From Aedes albopictus (taxonomy: Eukaryota; Arthropoda; Insecta; Diptera; Culicidae): a stretch of DNA of 64,000 bases. The notes beneath the pieces are model-generated. The model worked only from the letters and a program-made list of their open reading frames with translations. It did no database searches and had not been told where the DNA came from. The stretch covers positions 15,007,329-15,071,328 of the forward strand of contig NC_085138.1 of assembly GCF_035046485.1 (NCBI RefSeq). Direction: 5' to 3'. Of this stretch, positions 10,976 to 22,109 are shown piece by piece (the first letter of the stretch is position 1; every line of letters begins with the position of its first letter). The position numbers and the translations under genes were made by a program.

Positions 10976-13904
10976 GCCCCGAAGGGATTATTAAATCTCT
11001 AGGAAGGGATTATGAGGATCCCTCTGAGCGTATTGAACATATGCTTGGAAAGCGACTCAATGAACACCTGAGAAGGAACCCTATGGATCCCTAGAAAGAA
11101 ACTAACAAGACCCTGGAGTAGGACTCAATAAATCCCTAGGAAGGCATCCAATGGACCCCTGGAAAGGTATTCAACGATTGCCTGGAAAGCGCCTAATTGA
11201 ATCCCTAATAATAAGACACAATCAATCCCTGTGGAGAGAGACTAAACGAATCTTGGGAGAATAACTCAATTACTTCCTGAAAAGGGACTCAATGAATCCC
11301 TGGAAAACAAATCTTTGATAAGCGGTTCTGTAAAACCCTGAAAAAAAATTCAAGAAATCATTGAAAAGATACTTGTTGCCTGAAAAGAGACTCAATGAAT
11401 CCCTGGAGAGATACTTAGCAAATCTCTAGGATTCGATAAAACCCTGAAAAGAGATACAACCCTGAAAAGGACCTATCCGACCTCTAGAAAGGGCCTCAAT
11501 GAATCCCTGGAAGAGACGAGGCGAAGATCGGATAAGCGACTCAATAAAACCTTGAAATGGGGCTCAACAAATTCGTGAAAGAAAATCATGAAATCCTCAG
11601 AAATAATCCATGAAATGGGTCTCTTTGAATCCCTGATGAATCCCTAAGTGAAGCTCGAATAAGGGACTAAGCGATTATCTCAATAAAGAATCATCGAATA
11701 CCTAGAAAAAACTCGATGAATCGGGGATCAGGGATCCCTGCATAAACACACAATGAATTCCTGGAAATGAGTTCAACAAGTCCCTGAAAAGAGACCAAAT
11801 GAATCCCTGGAGAGGGACTTCTCAAAGGGACTCAACGGACCCTGAAAAGAGGTACAACAAATCCCTGAAAAGGACTCAATGAATTCCTGATGAGAGACCA
11901 ATCAAATTTCTGGAACCGAATCTCAATAAAACCCTGAAAATGGCATCCACCAATCCCTGCAAAGGAACTTAACGATCCTCTAATAATGAACCTAGCAAAT
12001 CCCTGGAAAGAGACTCATCGAATCCGTAGAAAGGACGAATCTCTGAAAAAGGGACTCAATGAATCCAAGGAGAGGAACTTCTATGCTAAGGGACCAGTTT
12101 CTTATGATGGACTTACGAAAACCCACGAGTCCCCCATTAATTCCAGGAGAAGGACTAAGTGATTCTCTGAAGAGGAACTCAATAAACCCGTGAGAAGAAA
12201 CTCAACGAATTCGGGCAAATGACTGAAATAATCCCTGAAAGAGACTCAACAAATCCCTCCCCAAGTAACATTTCTTAGCCAAGTAAACTAGAAGAAAACC
12301 ATCATAAAACCAAAATAAAAGGTATAAGGTTTTATGACGGTTCTCAAAACCTCTACAAGACTAATTCAATCATCAAAATGTCACTAGGGTTGAGACGGTC
12401 TCAACGAATCCCGGAAAAAGGATTCGTTCCCCCAGAGAAATGAAGCTCTGAAAAGGAACTCGACGAATTCCAGGAGAGAGCCCAATCAAATCTCTTAAAT
12501 GGGACTCAATGGAACCCCAAAAAGAGACTTAACGAATCCCTAGGAGGGATTGCAATGAATCTCTTTCCAGAGATTCAATGAATGCCGGAAGAAAAGCTTC
12601 TCAAATTAGGGATAAAACTCTAATAAGGTACTCACTAAAATCATGAAATCGAATTTTCGAAAAGTGAATTCAGGAAAAGGATTGAACAAATCTCTGATAA
12701 AAAACTCAATAAAGTCGTTAAAAAATCAACGAAAGTGACTCGAAGAATCCCTGAAAGAAACTCAATATACACTGAAAAAGAATCTCTAACATGGAACCCT
12801 GAAAAGGGGCTGAACTCATCCCTGCAAAGAGACTCAACTAATCTGAAAACGAATTGAACGAATCTATGGAAAGAGACCCAATGTATAACTAGAAAAGGTT
12901 GCAACTAATCCCTCCCCAGAGATTCAATTAATTCCTGAAGAGGGATTTCTCTGATAAGGGTCAAATCTCTGATTAGGGCCTTACTGATACCATGAAAAGG
13001 GATTCAACGAATTCCCGTAATGGCACTCATTGACTCCAAGGCAAGGATTGAGCGAATCTCTCATGAGAATCTCAAAAAAATCCGTGGAAAGAACTCAATA
13101 AATCCTTGAAGAGAGATCCAACGTATCTCAGGAAGAAGGGTCTCAATGAATCCCTGAAGAAAGACCAAAATCTTTGATATTAGAGTTTCAATGACCCCTG
13201 AAGAGGACCTAATCTCTGATTAGGAACTCAATAAAACCCTGAAAAGGGACTCAACGGTTCTCTGGAAAGGATCTCAATCAAACTCTGAAAAGGGACTCGG
13301 TGATTTCCTGGGGAGAGGCCAAGTGAATCTTTGAAAGGCAACTCAATAAAGCCCTGAAAAGAATCTCAACGAATCCTCGGAAAGCAACTTCAAAGGGACT
13401 CAACGAATAGATCGGAAGAGACTCAACGAGTACTAGGAAAGGATCTTGACGAATACCTGAAAAGTAACTCAACGAGTCCCTGGCTAAAGACTCACCGTGT
13501 TCATAGAAAGAAACTGAGCGAATTCCTGAAAAAGGACTCAACGAATCCGTGGGAAGGGGGATTCAACACATCGCGATGTAGGAATTTTGTGAATTCTTCA
13601 GGAGGAGGAGGACACTAGTGTTTCCTCAAATCGTATGGAAGGGATTCCCAGAGATTCTCACAGGAAGGGATCCAACGAATCAAACGAACGAGCTGTTACA
13701 AAGTCCAAGAGAAAGGGCTCTGGGAAGGATTAAGTGAGTGCGCTACAAGGGGATATACAAATCCTTAGAAAGGGATTCCTCAAATGAGCAGCGAAAGATG
13801 CCATGATTCTTCAGGAGCCTACATACAGAAATATCACAAATTTCCAGGTAGAGGTTTCTCAAATCGGCTGAAAGAATGTCCCCGAATAACCAGGAAGAAA
13901 TACA
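10976..13904. repeat. Decayed ~24-bp tandem repeat array (GGGACTCAACGAATCCCTGG type)
   Basis: Words such as GACTCAATGAATCCCTGGAA recur at about 22-36-base spacing with heavy substitution and indels. Each unit has an internal dyad (GGGA...TCCC). The frames in here are by-products of repeat periodicity and are not conserved. A MITE copy interrupts the array at 12261-12389. Confidence 0.85.
12261..12389. mobile_element. MITE family A copy (CCAAGTAACAT termini)
   Basis: The copy starts CCCAAGTAACATTT and ends ATGTCACTAGGG. The centre is the near-palindromic core CATAAAACCAAAATAAAA ... TTTTATGACGG shared with other copies in this window. No coding capacity. It is about 130 bp, typical of a foldback MITE. 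Confidence 0.8.
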
Positions 13905-14042
13905 CCCCAAGTGACATTTTGATGACCAATTCGTCTTGTAGACGTTTTGACAAATGTCATAAAACCTTATAGCTTTTATTTTGGTTTAATGATGGTTTTA
14001 AGAACCTCTTCTAGTCTATACGACTATAAAATGTTACTTGGG
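13905..14042. mobile_element. MITE family A copy
   Basis: Begins CCCCAAGTGACATTTTGATG and ends AAAATGTTACTTGGG, with the same palindromic core as the copy at 41249-41382. Inserted in decayed satellite. Confidence 0.82.
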
Positions 14043-15397
14043 CTGAATCTCCCTGGAAGTCATTTCACAAGTCATCAGGAAGGTATTCCTCAAATCCTCC
14101 GGAAGGGATTCCATGAGTCCTCACGAATCTCCAGGAAGAGATGCCACCGTAAGCAACACTGTGAAGACCATTTAGTATTGAAGAGATTATGAAAGCCTTG
14201 ATAAAACCAGAACTATTTCATTTTGGTTTTATGATGGTTCTAATAACTTTAATTTACAAATTACCACCCAAATATTATTTTTTAGTCAAATAGACTAGAA
14301 GAGGTTCTTGGAACCAGCATAAAACCAATTATTAAAGGTTTTAGGTTTTATGACGGTTTTTAAAACTGCTACAAGACTAAATGCTCATTAAAATGTTTTT
14401 TTTAAGCATTAAGCAACTGCGTCCAATTAGCTGAACTTTTATGGCAGGAACATATCTACAAATGCCCAGGTAGAAGTTCCACAGATCCCCTGGAAAGGAT
14501 CCATAAATGTCCAGGAAGGGATTCCAGGATGAATCCTCAGGAAGTAGCTCCACGATGAATTCCTTGGAAGGGATTCCACAACGATTCTACAGAAGATATT
14601 CCACAAATCGCCAAACAGAGATTAAACGAATCCACATAAAAAGTTTTCACGAAGCTCTAGAAAGAACTCGGTCAGTCAACGGTAATGGAGCCCACAAATC
14701 CTCAGAAAGAGATTCCACAAAATTCAAGGAAAGGATTCTGTGAATCGCCAGCAAAGGCCTTTACAAATCACCTCGCTGAAATCTCTCGAATGCCCAGAAA
14801 GAGATTTATTTAATCGACTGGAAGTGATTCTTCCAGTCTTCACGAGGGAATTTCTGGAATCCCCAGGAGTCCACGAATCTCCACGAAAATCCACGAACCT
14901 CCCAGTAAGGTATTCCACAAGTTTCCAGGAAGGGATTCCCTGCATCCTCAGTAAGGAATTCTAGAGTCTCCAGAGTCAAGACTGTACAAACTCTCAAAAA
15001 ATGACCTACAAATACCCAGGAAGGTATCTACGAATTCCCAGGAAAAGGATTCAACACATCTCCATGGAGCTTCCAGCATTAGCTTCCACAAATACTCAGG
15101 AAGAGATTCAACGAATTCCACGAAAAGGACTCCGCGAATTCTCAGGACGGAGTTCCTGGACGTATTTTCAAGAAGGTTTTGGATGAATCTTTGACAACAA
15201 ATCCCTAATAAGAAATTTCACGACCTGGTGCATCAGGAAGGGATTGCGAATATCTCCAAGAAGACACACATTGCCGGACAGTGTTCACATTGACTGGAAA
15301 AGATTCCAGGAATCCCCAATAAGGTTCGCCAGAAAAGAGTTTCAGCGAATCAATCGGACGAGTTTCTACGAAGTTCTAGAAAAAAGGCTCCCAATCA
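14043..15397. repeat. Decayed tandem repeat, interrupted by MITE fragments
   Basis: Continuation of the older array, here dominated by words like GGAAGGGATTCCACAAATC. A segment around 13.7-13.9 kb recurs about 1.9 kb downstream (see findings), so at least one larger duplication has copied part of the array. No gene. Confidence 0.75.
14190..14398. mobile_element. MITE family A, one partial and one nearly complete copy
   Basis: 14267-14398 reads from CCCAAATATTATTTTTTAGTC through the ATAAAACCA core to CATTAAAATGTT, a diverged full-length copy. 14190-14265 resembles half of another copy (AAAACCAG ... TGGTTTTATGATGGTTCT). The two abut, implying insertion of one next to or into the other. Confidence 0.7.
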
Positions 15398-15607
15398 CTT
15401 TAAAGCAGTGATTCTCAGGCCTATTTTTTCAACTGCTTGTATTGCACCTCCTGGATCCATTCGTGAAACGTTAAACACGTTATTCTAGATTATTTTGGGA
15501 GTAGAACAACCTTCTTAAGAAACATTGCAAGAAATTCTACGGCAACATAGAGAACTCGGCATCACGTGCGGCCGGCGGGCCGCACTTTGGTGACCTCTGC
15601 TTTAAAG
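15398..15607. mobile_element. Short non-autonomous hAT element with 8-bp target duplication
   Basis: The element occupies 15406-15599 (194 bp). It starts CAGTGATTCTCAGGC and ends in the complement of CAGAGGTCACC, which agrees with the CAGNGNTNCTC-like termini of hAT MITEs. CTTTAAAG stands directly on both sides (15398-15405 and 15600-15607), the 8-bp target duplication expected for hAT. A paralogous segment at 13.7 kb lacks the insert, supporting the boundaries. No transposase is encoded. Confidence 0.85.
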
Positions 15608-15970
15608 GATCTAGTGAGTGCGCTGCAAGGGGATCCACAAATCTTCAGAAAGGGATTCCACATATAGGTAAAAAAGGATTCCTTGCATTCCTAGAAAATG
15701 CTTCCTCAAATCTCCATAAAGAAATAACGCGAACCTCCAGGAAGAGATTCTTCAAATCGGCTGGTAGAAAGTCCCCGTTCATTCAGGATAGGATTCCTTG
15801 AATCCCCAGGAAGCTATTCCATAAATCGTCAGGAAGTGGTTTCACCAATTTCCTGGAAGAAGTTCACGAATCTCCCTGGAAGTTATTACACGAATCGTTA
15901 GGAAGAGATTCTCATAATTCAAAGGAACGGAATCCATTACTTCTTTTGAATTCCGAGTAAAAGATTTCGT
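15608..15970. repeat. Decayed tandem repeat, second copy of a duplicated segment
   Basis: Words GTGAGTGCGCT, AAGGGGAT and AAATCGGCTG reproduce those at 13734, 13748 and 13861 in the same order. The rest is degenerate GGATTCC-type repeat. Confidence 0.7.
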
Positions 15971-16053
15971 CCCAAGGCATTATGATAACCGTGGTTTCAT
16001 GATAATTTAATTGGTCTGTGAGAGTATGCTTGACATGAAAAATGTTACATGGG
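15971..16053. mobile_element. MITE family A, internally deleted copy
   Basis: Starts CCCAAGGCATTATGATAACC and ends AAAAATGTTACATGGG. It is shorter than full-length copies and lacks part of the core. Confidence 0.55.
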
Positions 16054-18686
16054 ATGAATGCATGGGAAAAGAGGTACAAATCCTCGGAAAAGGGTTCCAT
16101 GAATCCCAGAAGGCAAAAGACTCGATATTCCTTACAAATGCAGTCCGACCTCTACAGAAAGGGCATAAACAGAAATGGGACGAAGAAACTTCAACAGTAT
16201 TGAAATGCACATTAAAAGCCATGGAGTGTTTTCAAAGATTGTTCTGGTGATTCGGCAACACTGCTCAAGTTAAGCCAAATTTAGTTCAATATGTCGGATG
16301 CGCTAGATGGCTACCAAAACGAATTGTCAAAGCACTTCGCATTCAGCAAGACACTATTCGATGATATTATATGAGTTGAAATACTGGCAACACTGCTGTA
16401 CTTATATCAATATCAAAATCAATATGTAGGATTCATTTCAAGGTTGCGAATACGAAACTTCGGTAATGTTGGACTGCGTGCTATGGGCAGTGTAATAGTC
16501 TAGGAATCTCGGATCAGCATTACTCTACATATTCCAAAGCACAAAGTTTAAGTCATTAGCAGAGAACAACAGTGTTATTTTAATTTAGTTCTTAACAACT
16601 TGCAATTAAATTTTAATGAGACGATCAAATGTGGGTACTGTTTTCGCCTTTTATGAGATTTGTGCCTTTAACATCGTGGGGAGATGCAAAAGTCGGCCAC
16701 CGTGATGCATATTTTGAGATTTTACGTAGCGTTTCATTAAAATATGCATTTTTTTCAAGCTGCTAATCAGTGTTGCCTGAGAAATAAACTTAATACATAT
16801 TTCATTTTCACTATTAGATAGCAATTTTAGACGTATCAAACGTGAGGTCAGGATCTAGATCCATTGATGGAGTATCCATCAATGGTATTTTTTTGCACCT
16901 GGCAACACTGCTTGGATACAATTACAATAAACACAACATTCAGAACTCCTTGAATTGAGAAAGTACTCAAGTTGAACAAGGTTTAGGTGGACCCAATGAG
17001 CCACCCAGCAACATTTATAGTGACTCATGTTTTTTGACAACTGGCAACACAGTTCAAGTGATGCAAATTGAGCTCCATACAAACTGAATTTTCCCAATTA
17101 GAAAAGAAAAAGCTGTTACGCAATGCAACAACATGATTTTTGTGCCCTAATATAAAATAATGGACTGCCCTTGAGGTGTCCTTAGACGTGAGAAATTGAG
17201 CTTCATTTTATTCTATATGGCCAGTGTTGCCACCTACTATTTAGAAGAATTTTGTGTTATAAGATGACGCCTCTTGTGTCTTCCTTGGTCAATCATTCTA
17301 ATTCGACGTGGTTTCTCAAAACCGTGATTTTGATCGATATTTGATATCACGTGAGCAGTGCTGCAAGTTGTAATGGTAATTTTGAAGAACCAATTACAAA
17401 GTACAAAGGCGAGTTTTCAAGCAAATTCTAGACAGTTTGTTGATTAAAGTTTAGGTAACGTTCACTCAACCTAGCTTTATTTTCAGTGTATCAGTGTTGC
17501 CAGTTTTTGGGAAAAAACACTTTGGATTCTTTTCTTCCACGTATTTAATTTAGAGTGCCGAATCTCGGTTTACAAATGCCGAGATTTGCACAGCCGAATA
17601 GTCAGCTAAATGTTTTGATGAGATCTCAGTTTATAAATGCCGAGAATCAGTATAAACACCCCCCGTTACTAAGAAACCCACCATCTTGTTAGCTGAGTCT
17701 CGGTTAAAGTTCAGAAACCGAGATTTGCACAGCTGTGCTCGTGAAATAAAACTGAGTGTGCACTTAAGTTATGCTGAAGAACCTTATATATTGTAGACAT
17801 GTACATTTAAGCAATAAATACCTGATTCGGCTTGAACAGTGTTGCCATCTTATAACAAAAATAATAAAATCTGAAGCGATAGCTGACTGACTGACCTAAG
17901 TTGTCCTCTGGAACTTTTCTTGTAAAGAAAAAAAATAAAGATAACTTTCCAAGATTTAGAGCAATGATTGGAAGGGACGCTAATTTGGATTTTTAGTTAT
18001 AAAGTGGACGTAAACAGAATCGGCGAAACAAATAAGAGATTTAAGTGCATTCTTTCAAACCATGGAAAGGTTAGCAACCTCTGCCCAAGTTTTTCCGTAA
18101 AAAATGTCTCTCCTGAAATAACTGCGATGACACCGCACTACCAACAACATCCGAACCAAATGAGTGCAAACAAATCGAGAAACAATTCTTTCCAGTCTGA
18201 ACAGTAGTGCAGTGAAAGAACACCCGAAGTAAATGGGTAAACTCGACGACGACGATGTGTGACTGCGCGAGTGGGTGGTTGTTTGATTACGGTTAGAGCT
18301 CCACCATCCACATAGAGCACCGAATGGAAGTTGTTCGTTCCGTGTGTAAGCGATACACAGCCCCCTCGTGGTCGTGGTCGTAGCCGTACCCCAAGAACCA
18401 CCGATAAATATAGCGAAAGTATGCTTTGTTTTGACACTTTCGAAATTTAGACTATCCGATCCGTCGTCGTCGTCGCGTCGTGCTGCAGTGTAGCGCAGTC
18501 AGTGCCTTGCTTTGTGGGCCTACACCTACCAGAAGCAGCGTCGGTGGTGGTATGCTTATTTAGTGGTGGAGTCCCTTTCGACCGAATGTGCGAGCTGATA
18601 GCATCTTGAGCGCATTCCTAATGCCAGACCAATAGGGTTGTTCGATTTTGAAGAAAATAACGTTGATCTAGGCTATCGTGATCCAA
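16054..18686. other. Complex noncoding DNA with clustered GGCAACACTG words
   Basis: No gene is recognised. Matches to TGGCAACACTG or its complement, allowing one edge mismatch, lie at 16253, 16385, 16768, 16901, 17042, 17222, 17492 and 17837, in both orientations. At 17580-17740 CTCGG/CCGAG words flank short spacers in several small inverted repeats (for example ATCTCGGTTT ... GCCGAGATTTGCACAGC, seen twice with variation), possibly an old MITE. At 16862-16885 a CCATTGATGG hairpin occurs. From 18140 to 18600 the DNA becomes GC-richer with GTCGTC runs. A TATA-like ATAAATATAG at 18403-18412 is not paired with a well-placed initiator, so I do not call a promoter. Confidence 0.45.
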
Positions 18687-18955
18687 CCCACACAAATGCA
18701 AATTGGTTCTGAGAACCACCATAAAACCAAAATAAATCATTTAGGTTTTGTGAAAGTTTTCAATACCTCAACAAAACTAATTAGACCTAAAATTGTTGTA
18801 TGGGAAGCAATCTGGTAACCCAAGTAACATTTTAAAGTCGAATAGTTTTGAGGAGCTCCACAGAACCATCATAAAACCAAAATAAAAACATTTAGGTTTT
18901 ATGATGGTTTTCAAAACCTCTCCGAAACAAATTGAATACCAAATTAATGCTTGGG
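18687..18955. mobile_element. Two tandem MITE family A copies
   Basis: 18687-18804 (CCCACACAAATGC ... TTGTATGGGA) is a diverged copy. 18819-18955 (CCCAAGTAACATTTTAAAGTC ... TTAATGCTTGGG) is better preserved. Both carry the CATAAAACCAAAATAAA core followed by its complement. They lie 14 bases apart in the same orientation. Confidence 0.78.
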
Positions 18956-19449
18956 AACCCTATCGGTAAGAAAACTCCTTGGCAGTTTGGGAAATTTCGC
19001 CCACCCCGGCAAAGACACTTGGCGCAATTGCTGTTTGGCGTTGTTGTCGTTGTAAGAATCCCGTAAGGCACGTGGGGGGTTACAGCAAGAATTTATGATC
19101 TCGATCTGTGAAACTAACTACACGACTCGGTTCGGTTCGTCCTATAGGATCGAATAGCACACGCTCGCTGCTCTGCCCCACACATGCCGTATGTGAATTC
19201 TCCTGTATGCAAATGGGTTTTCAATGTTTTATTGTTCCATTTGCAAATAAACGCGTGTTTTTGCCGCCGTTCCCCCGCATTACTTCTGCGGAATGCGCTG
19301 CTGGCGCTGAGTGACTCCTTATTGCGGGTTTCTATTCTTCGAACGAAAGGATGGAGACGGCACGAAAGGAATTTGGGCTGTGGTTATCACTTCATCAGAG
19401 GAGAATCGATTGCTTTTGGGAGGAAGAGGAGAAAGGTGATATTGCTGCC
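18956..19449. other. Complex noncoding DNA
   Basis: No tandem structure and no gene that I can support. Open frames of 60-140 codons run into the neighbouring satellite and lose any protein-like composition there. Confidence 0.35.
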
Positions 19450-20285
19450 AATGGATATGTTGAATTTTCTTCCTAGGATTTCGATACCGCCCTTCCAAGG
19501 ATACGTTAGATCCTTGCCAAGGGACTGGGTAGATCCCAACTTTGGATTCGTTGGACTTCTGTCCAGAGATTCGTTCGATTCCTGTCCAGGGATTCGTTGA
19601 ATCCCTGCCTATGAATTTGTTTAATCTCTGCCAAAGAAATTATTGGACCTCTGCAGAGGCTTCTTGTCTATGGATTCTTTGGATCCCTGGCAAGAAATTC
19701 GTTGGATCCTTCCCCGCTAAAAATTCGTTGGAACCCTTTCAAAAGATTGCATCCTTGGCCAGAAATTGCATCTTTGCCAAGGAATTCATTATGCCCCTGT
19801 CAAGGGATTTATTAGATCCCAGTCAATAGATTCATTGAATTTCTGTCAAGGAATTTATTGAACCTCTTCCAAGGGGTCCGTTGAATCCCTGCCAAGGAAA
19901 TCATTAGATCCTTGTCAAGGACCTTGTTAGATCCCCGGGGTTCGTCGGATCCCTGACTAGGTATTAATTGGATTCCTGCTAAGAATTTCGTTGGACTCCT
20001 CTCAAAGTATTCGTTAGATTCCTGTTGTTGGATCCTCACCAAGGGATTCATTGCATCTCTATCTTTGAATAAGTTAGATCTCTATCGAGCGATTCATTGG
20101 ACTCCAGCCAAAAGATCCATTTGATCAATGCCTAAATTTGTATCTATTCTTGCTAAAAAATCTCCATCCTTCTAAGAGTTTCGTTGGACCTCTGTTAGAG
20201 GTTCTGTTGTATCGCTGAACCCCCGTCAAAGGGTTCATCCTTTTTTTCTGAACACGTTGGACCCCTTGAAAGGTTTGAAATCTGT
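19450..20285. repeat. Decayed tandem array, inverted relative to the 11-14 kb array
   Basis: Units such as GGGATTCGTTGGATCCCTG recur at about 24-30 bases. Their reverse complement (CAACGAATCCC followed by GG) matches the 11-13.6 kb array, so the two belong to one family in opposite orientation, separated by the complex block at 16-19.4 kb. Confidence 0.8.
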
Positions 20286-20861
20286 CGCTAAGAAGGTTAA
20301 CAATCTCATTTCTTGCCCTTCCAAATCCACATTCCTATCTCACATCAATCCAAAAACAAGAAAAATAAAACTCTTTCACCGAAGAAAAATGACAACGGCA
20401 TCGAAAAAGCTATCAAAGTAAAATTAGTCCCATTTTCCGAAGCGAGCTGTGATTTAATTTATTCGCCTCGTGATCGAATTAAAACCATATACACACCACC
20501 GCATTGCGGGAGGTAGGGTACAGGTCTGAAACAAACAATCACCCGCCCAAAGTCGAACCAAGTCCATGTTCGCGATATCAAGGGGATATGCGGGTGAAAA
20601 TGGTTTTATTGATAAAATACAACACGCGCGGAATGAGTCAAAGACGACGATGACGACAACCGTGGGTGGTCTTCTGCTTTGATGTCGTCGTGTGCTTTGC
20701 AGAAAAAACTCAAAGAAACGGTGCTAGAAGACGAAGGATCGAACCGCCAACGAACCGAACGGATTCGAAACCAGGCTCCGTGGTAGAAAGAAAAATGAAC
20801 GAGGTTCGAAGTTTCCGCGGTTTGAAGCCCGATTTTTAAGCTGTGTCAATAGTGGAACTAT
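20286..20861. other. Complex noncoding DNA
   Basis: Single-copy-looking sequence with GACGACGATGACGAC and GTCGTCGTG words near 20.64-20.69 kb. Nothing codes convincingly. Confidence 0.35.
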
Positions 20862-21333
20862 ATAAGCCATTCCATAGAAAATCGATATAGAGCAACTTCG
20901 ATTGTCGTGAAACTTGATTAGTAGTTCATCAAAAATAATTCAACCTGTTTTTTTTTTATTAAAAATAGAAACTACACCGTCTTCAACCAGAGGCTGCACA
21001 GATTGAACAATCACTAACATCAGGCAACGGACAACACGGAAAACCCAGTGGACCAATGAAGAATTTTTCGTTTGACGAAAAGTTTCCTCCGACTGGAGCG
21101 GGAATCGAACCATCACTCCGTGGCACCCACAATACGCCTAAACGAATAACGCCGCTAACCGCACGGCCACGAAGCCCACGAAAAACAATTTTGTCATATG
21201 AGTGGCCAATGCTCATATACATATAGTGGTTAAAAAAATCAAGGGATTTCAAAACTGAAAATTTACAAAAATCATAACATTAGAACCAGTTGACCGGAGT
21301 TGCACTTTATCGATTTTCTATGGAATGGCTTAT
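20862..21333. mobile_element. Foldback MITE containing a nested SINE
   Basis: The ends are inverted copies of each other over about 38 bp: ATAAGCCATTCCATAGAAAA at 20862 and its complement ending at 21333, continuing ATCGATA and AGTTGC-like sequence inward. The element would be about 240 bp without the SINE at 20951-21190. TA dinucleotides near both ends would suit a Tc1/mariner-type MITE, but the exact target duplication is not clear. Confidence 0.75.
20951..21190 (-). mobile_element. tRNA-derived SINE (Feilai-like)
   Basis: Read on the minus strand, the element starts GTGGGCTTCGTGGCCGTGCG. It has an A box TGGCCGTGCGG (21159-21169) and a perfect B box GGTTCGATTCC (21101-21111) about 48 bases further, the spacing of a tRNA-type Pol III promoter. 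It then runs through a body of about 130 bases to an A-rich 3' end at 20951-20970. Aedes mosquitoes are known to carry tRNA-related SINEs such as Feilai; I suggest that family by architecture, not by alignment. It lies inside a MITE, so it inserted later. Confidence 0.8.
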
Positions 21334-22109
21334 GCAAACAAAATACAAATTTAAAATATAAAATCAGTCATTCCATGAGAAAAGAATAGACCCGAAAATA
21401 AGATTCCTATATTGATCAATTTCGGTAGGACTGATCTTTACCAAAAATAATTAGACCTGTAATTTTTTGTTTCGCCCATTTTAAAATTAGGGTGGACAAT
21501 AAAACGACATTTCTATTTTTTTTATTATTTTCAAACCGTCATAACTTTTGAACAAATAGACCGATTTGCAAACTCTTTTGCACGAATGAAAGGATTAATA
21601 GATAGTTTAAGGTTTCGAAAAAAAATATCGCAAAAAATAGTAAACTTTAATATGCAAAAGTAATCAAAATATCAGTTTTTATTTTATGATTTTCACTATC
21701 TTGGACCACAACCACTATATTTTTTAATTTAATTTAATTTAATTTCGTTAACCCTCGAGCAGTCGCGTCTTTGACTACCTGCAGCGACACCGCGCTCACG
21801 CTGTGTACCACTAACGTGCATTTTTCATAGTGAGTATACTCAGTACACGACGCGACCGCTCCCGGGTTAACGAGAGTTTCACTATTTTTACAAAACATAT
21901 GAAAAAATAAAAAATGTTCTTCAAACCATTCATGAGCTGCATTTTTTTGTTTGAAAATTTCCAGTTTTGTACTCATATCCGTATGGAATGACCATGCGTT
22001 ACCATCATTTAAAAATAGCCGTTTATTTTATTTATTATTCATCATTAATTTATTTTTATACATGTCACCCATGGTTGGACTGGGTAAATTTTATTTAGTT
22101 TATTTGCCT
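21334..22109. other. AT-rich noncoding DNA, possibly an outer MITE
   Basis: Short inverted words GTCATTCCAT (21367) and ATGGAATGAC (21983) may be the ends of a larger element enclosing the piggyBac-like MITE. They are only about 10 bp, so this is weak. Poly-A and poly-T runs are common and no gene is seen. Confidence 0.3.
21748..21870. mobile_element. piggyBac-like MITE with TTAA target duplication
   Basis: TTAA occurs at 21748-21751 and 21867-21870, and the 115 bp between them have inverted termini: CCCTCGAGCAGTCGCGTC at the left and the complement of CCCGGGAGCGGTCGCGTC at the right (15 of 18 identical). TTAA target duplication with CCC termini is the signature of the piggyBac superfamily. 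No transposase is present. Confidence 0.85.

Noticed and set aside
18140..18640. Possible promoter (TATA-like word and GTCGTC-rich 5'UTR-like sequence)
   Set aside because: No initiator at the right distance from the TATA-like word and no downstream coding exon found.
21365..21995. Larger MITE enclosing the piggyBac-like MITE
   Set aside because: Inverted ends are only about 10 bp (GTCATTCCAT) and no target duplication is visible; kept only as a weak remark.
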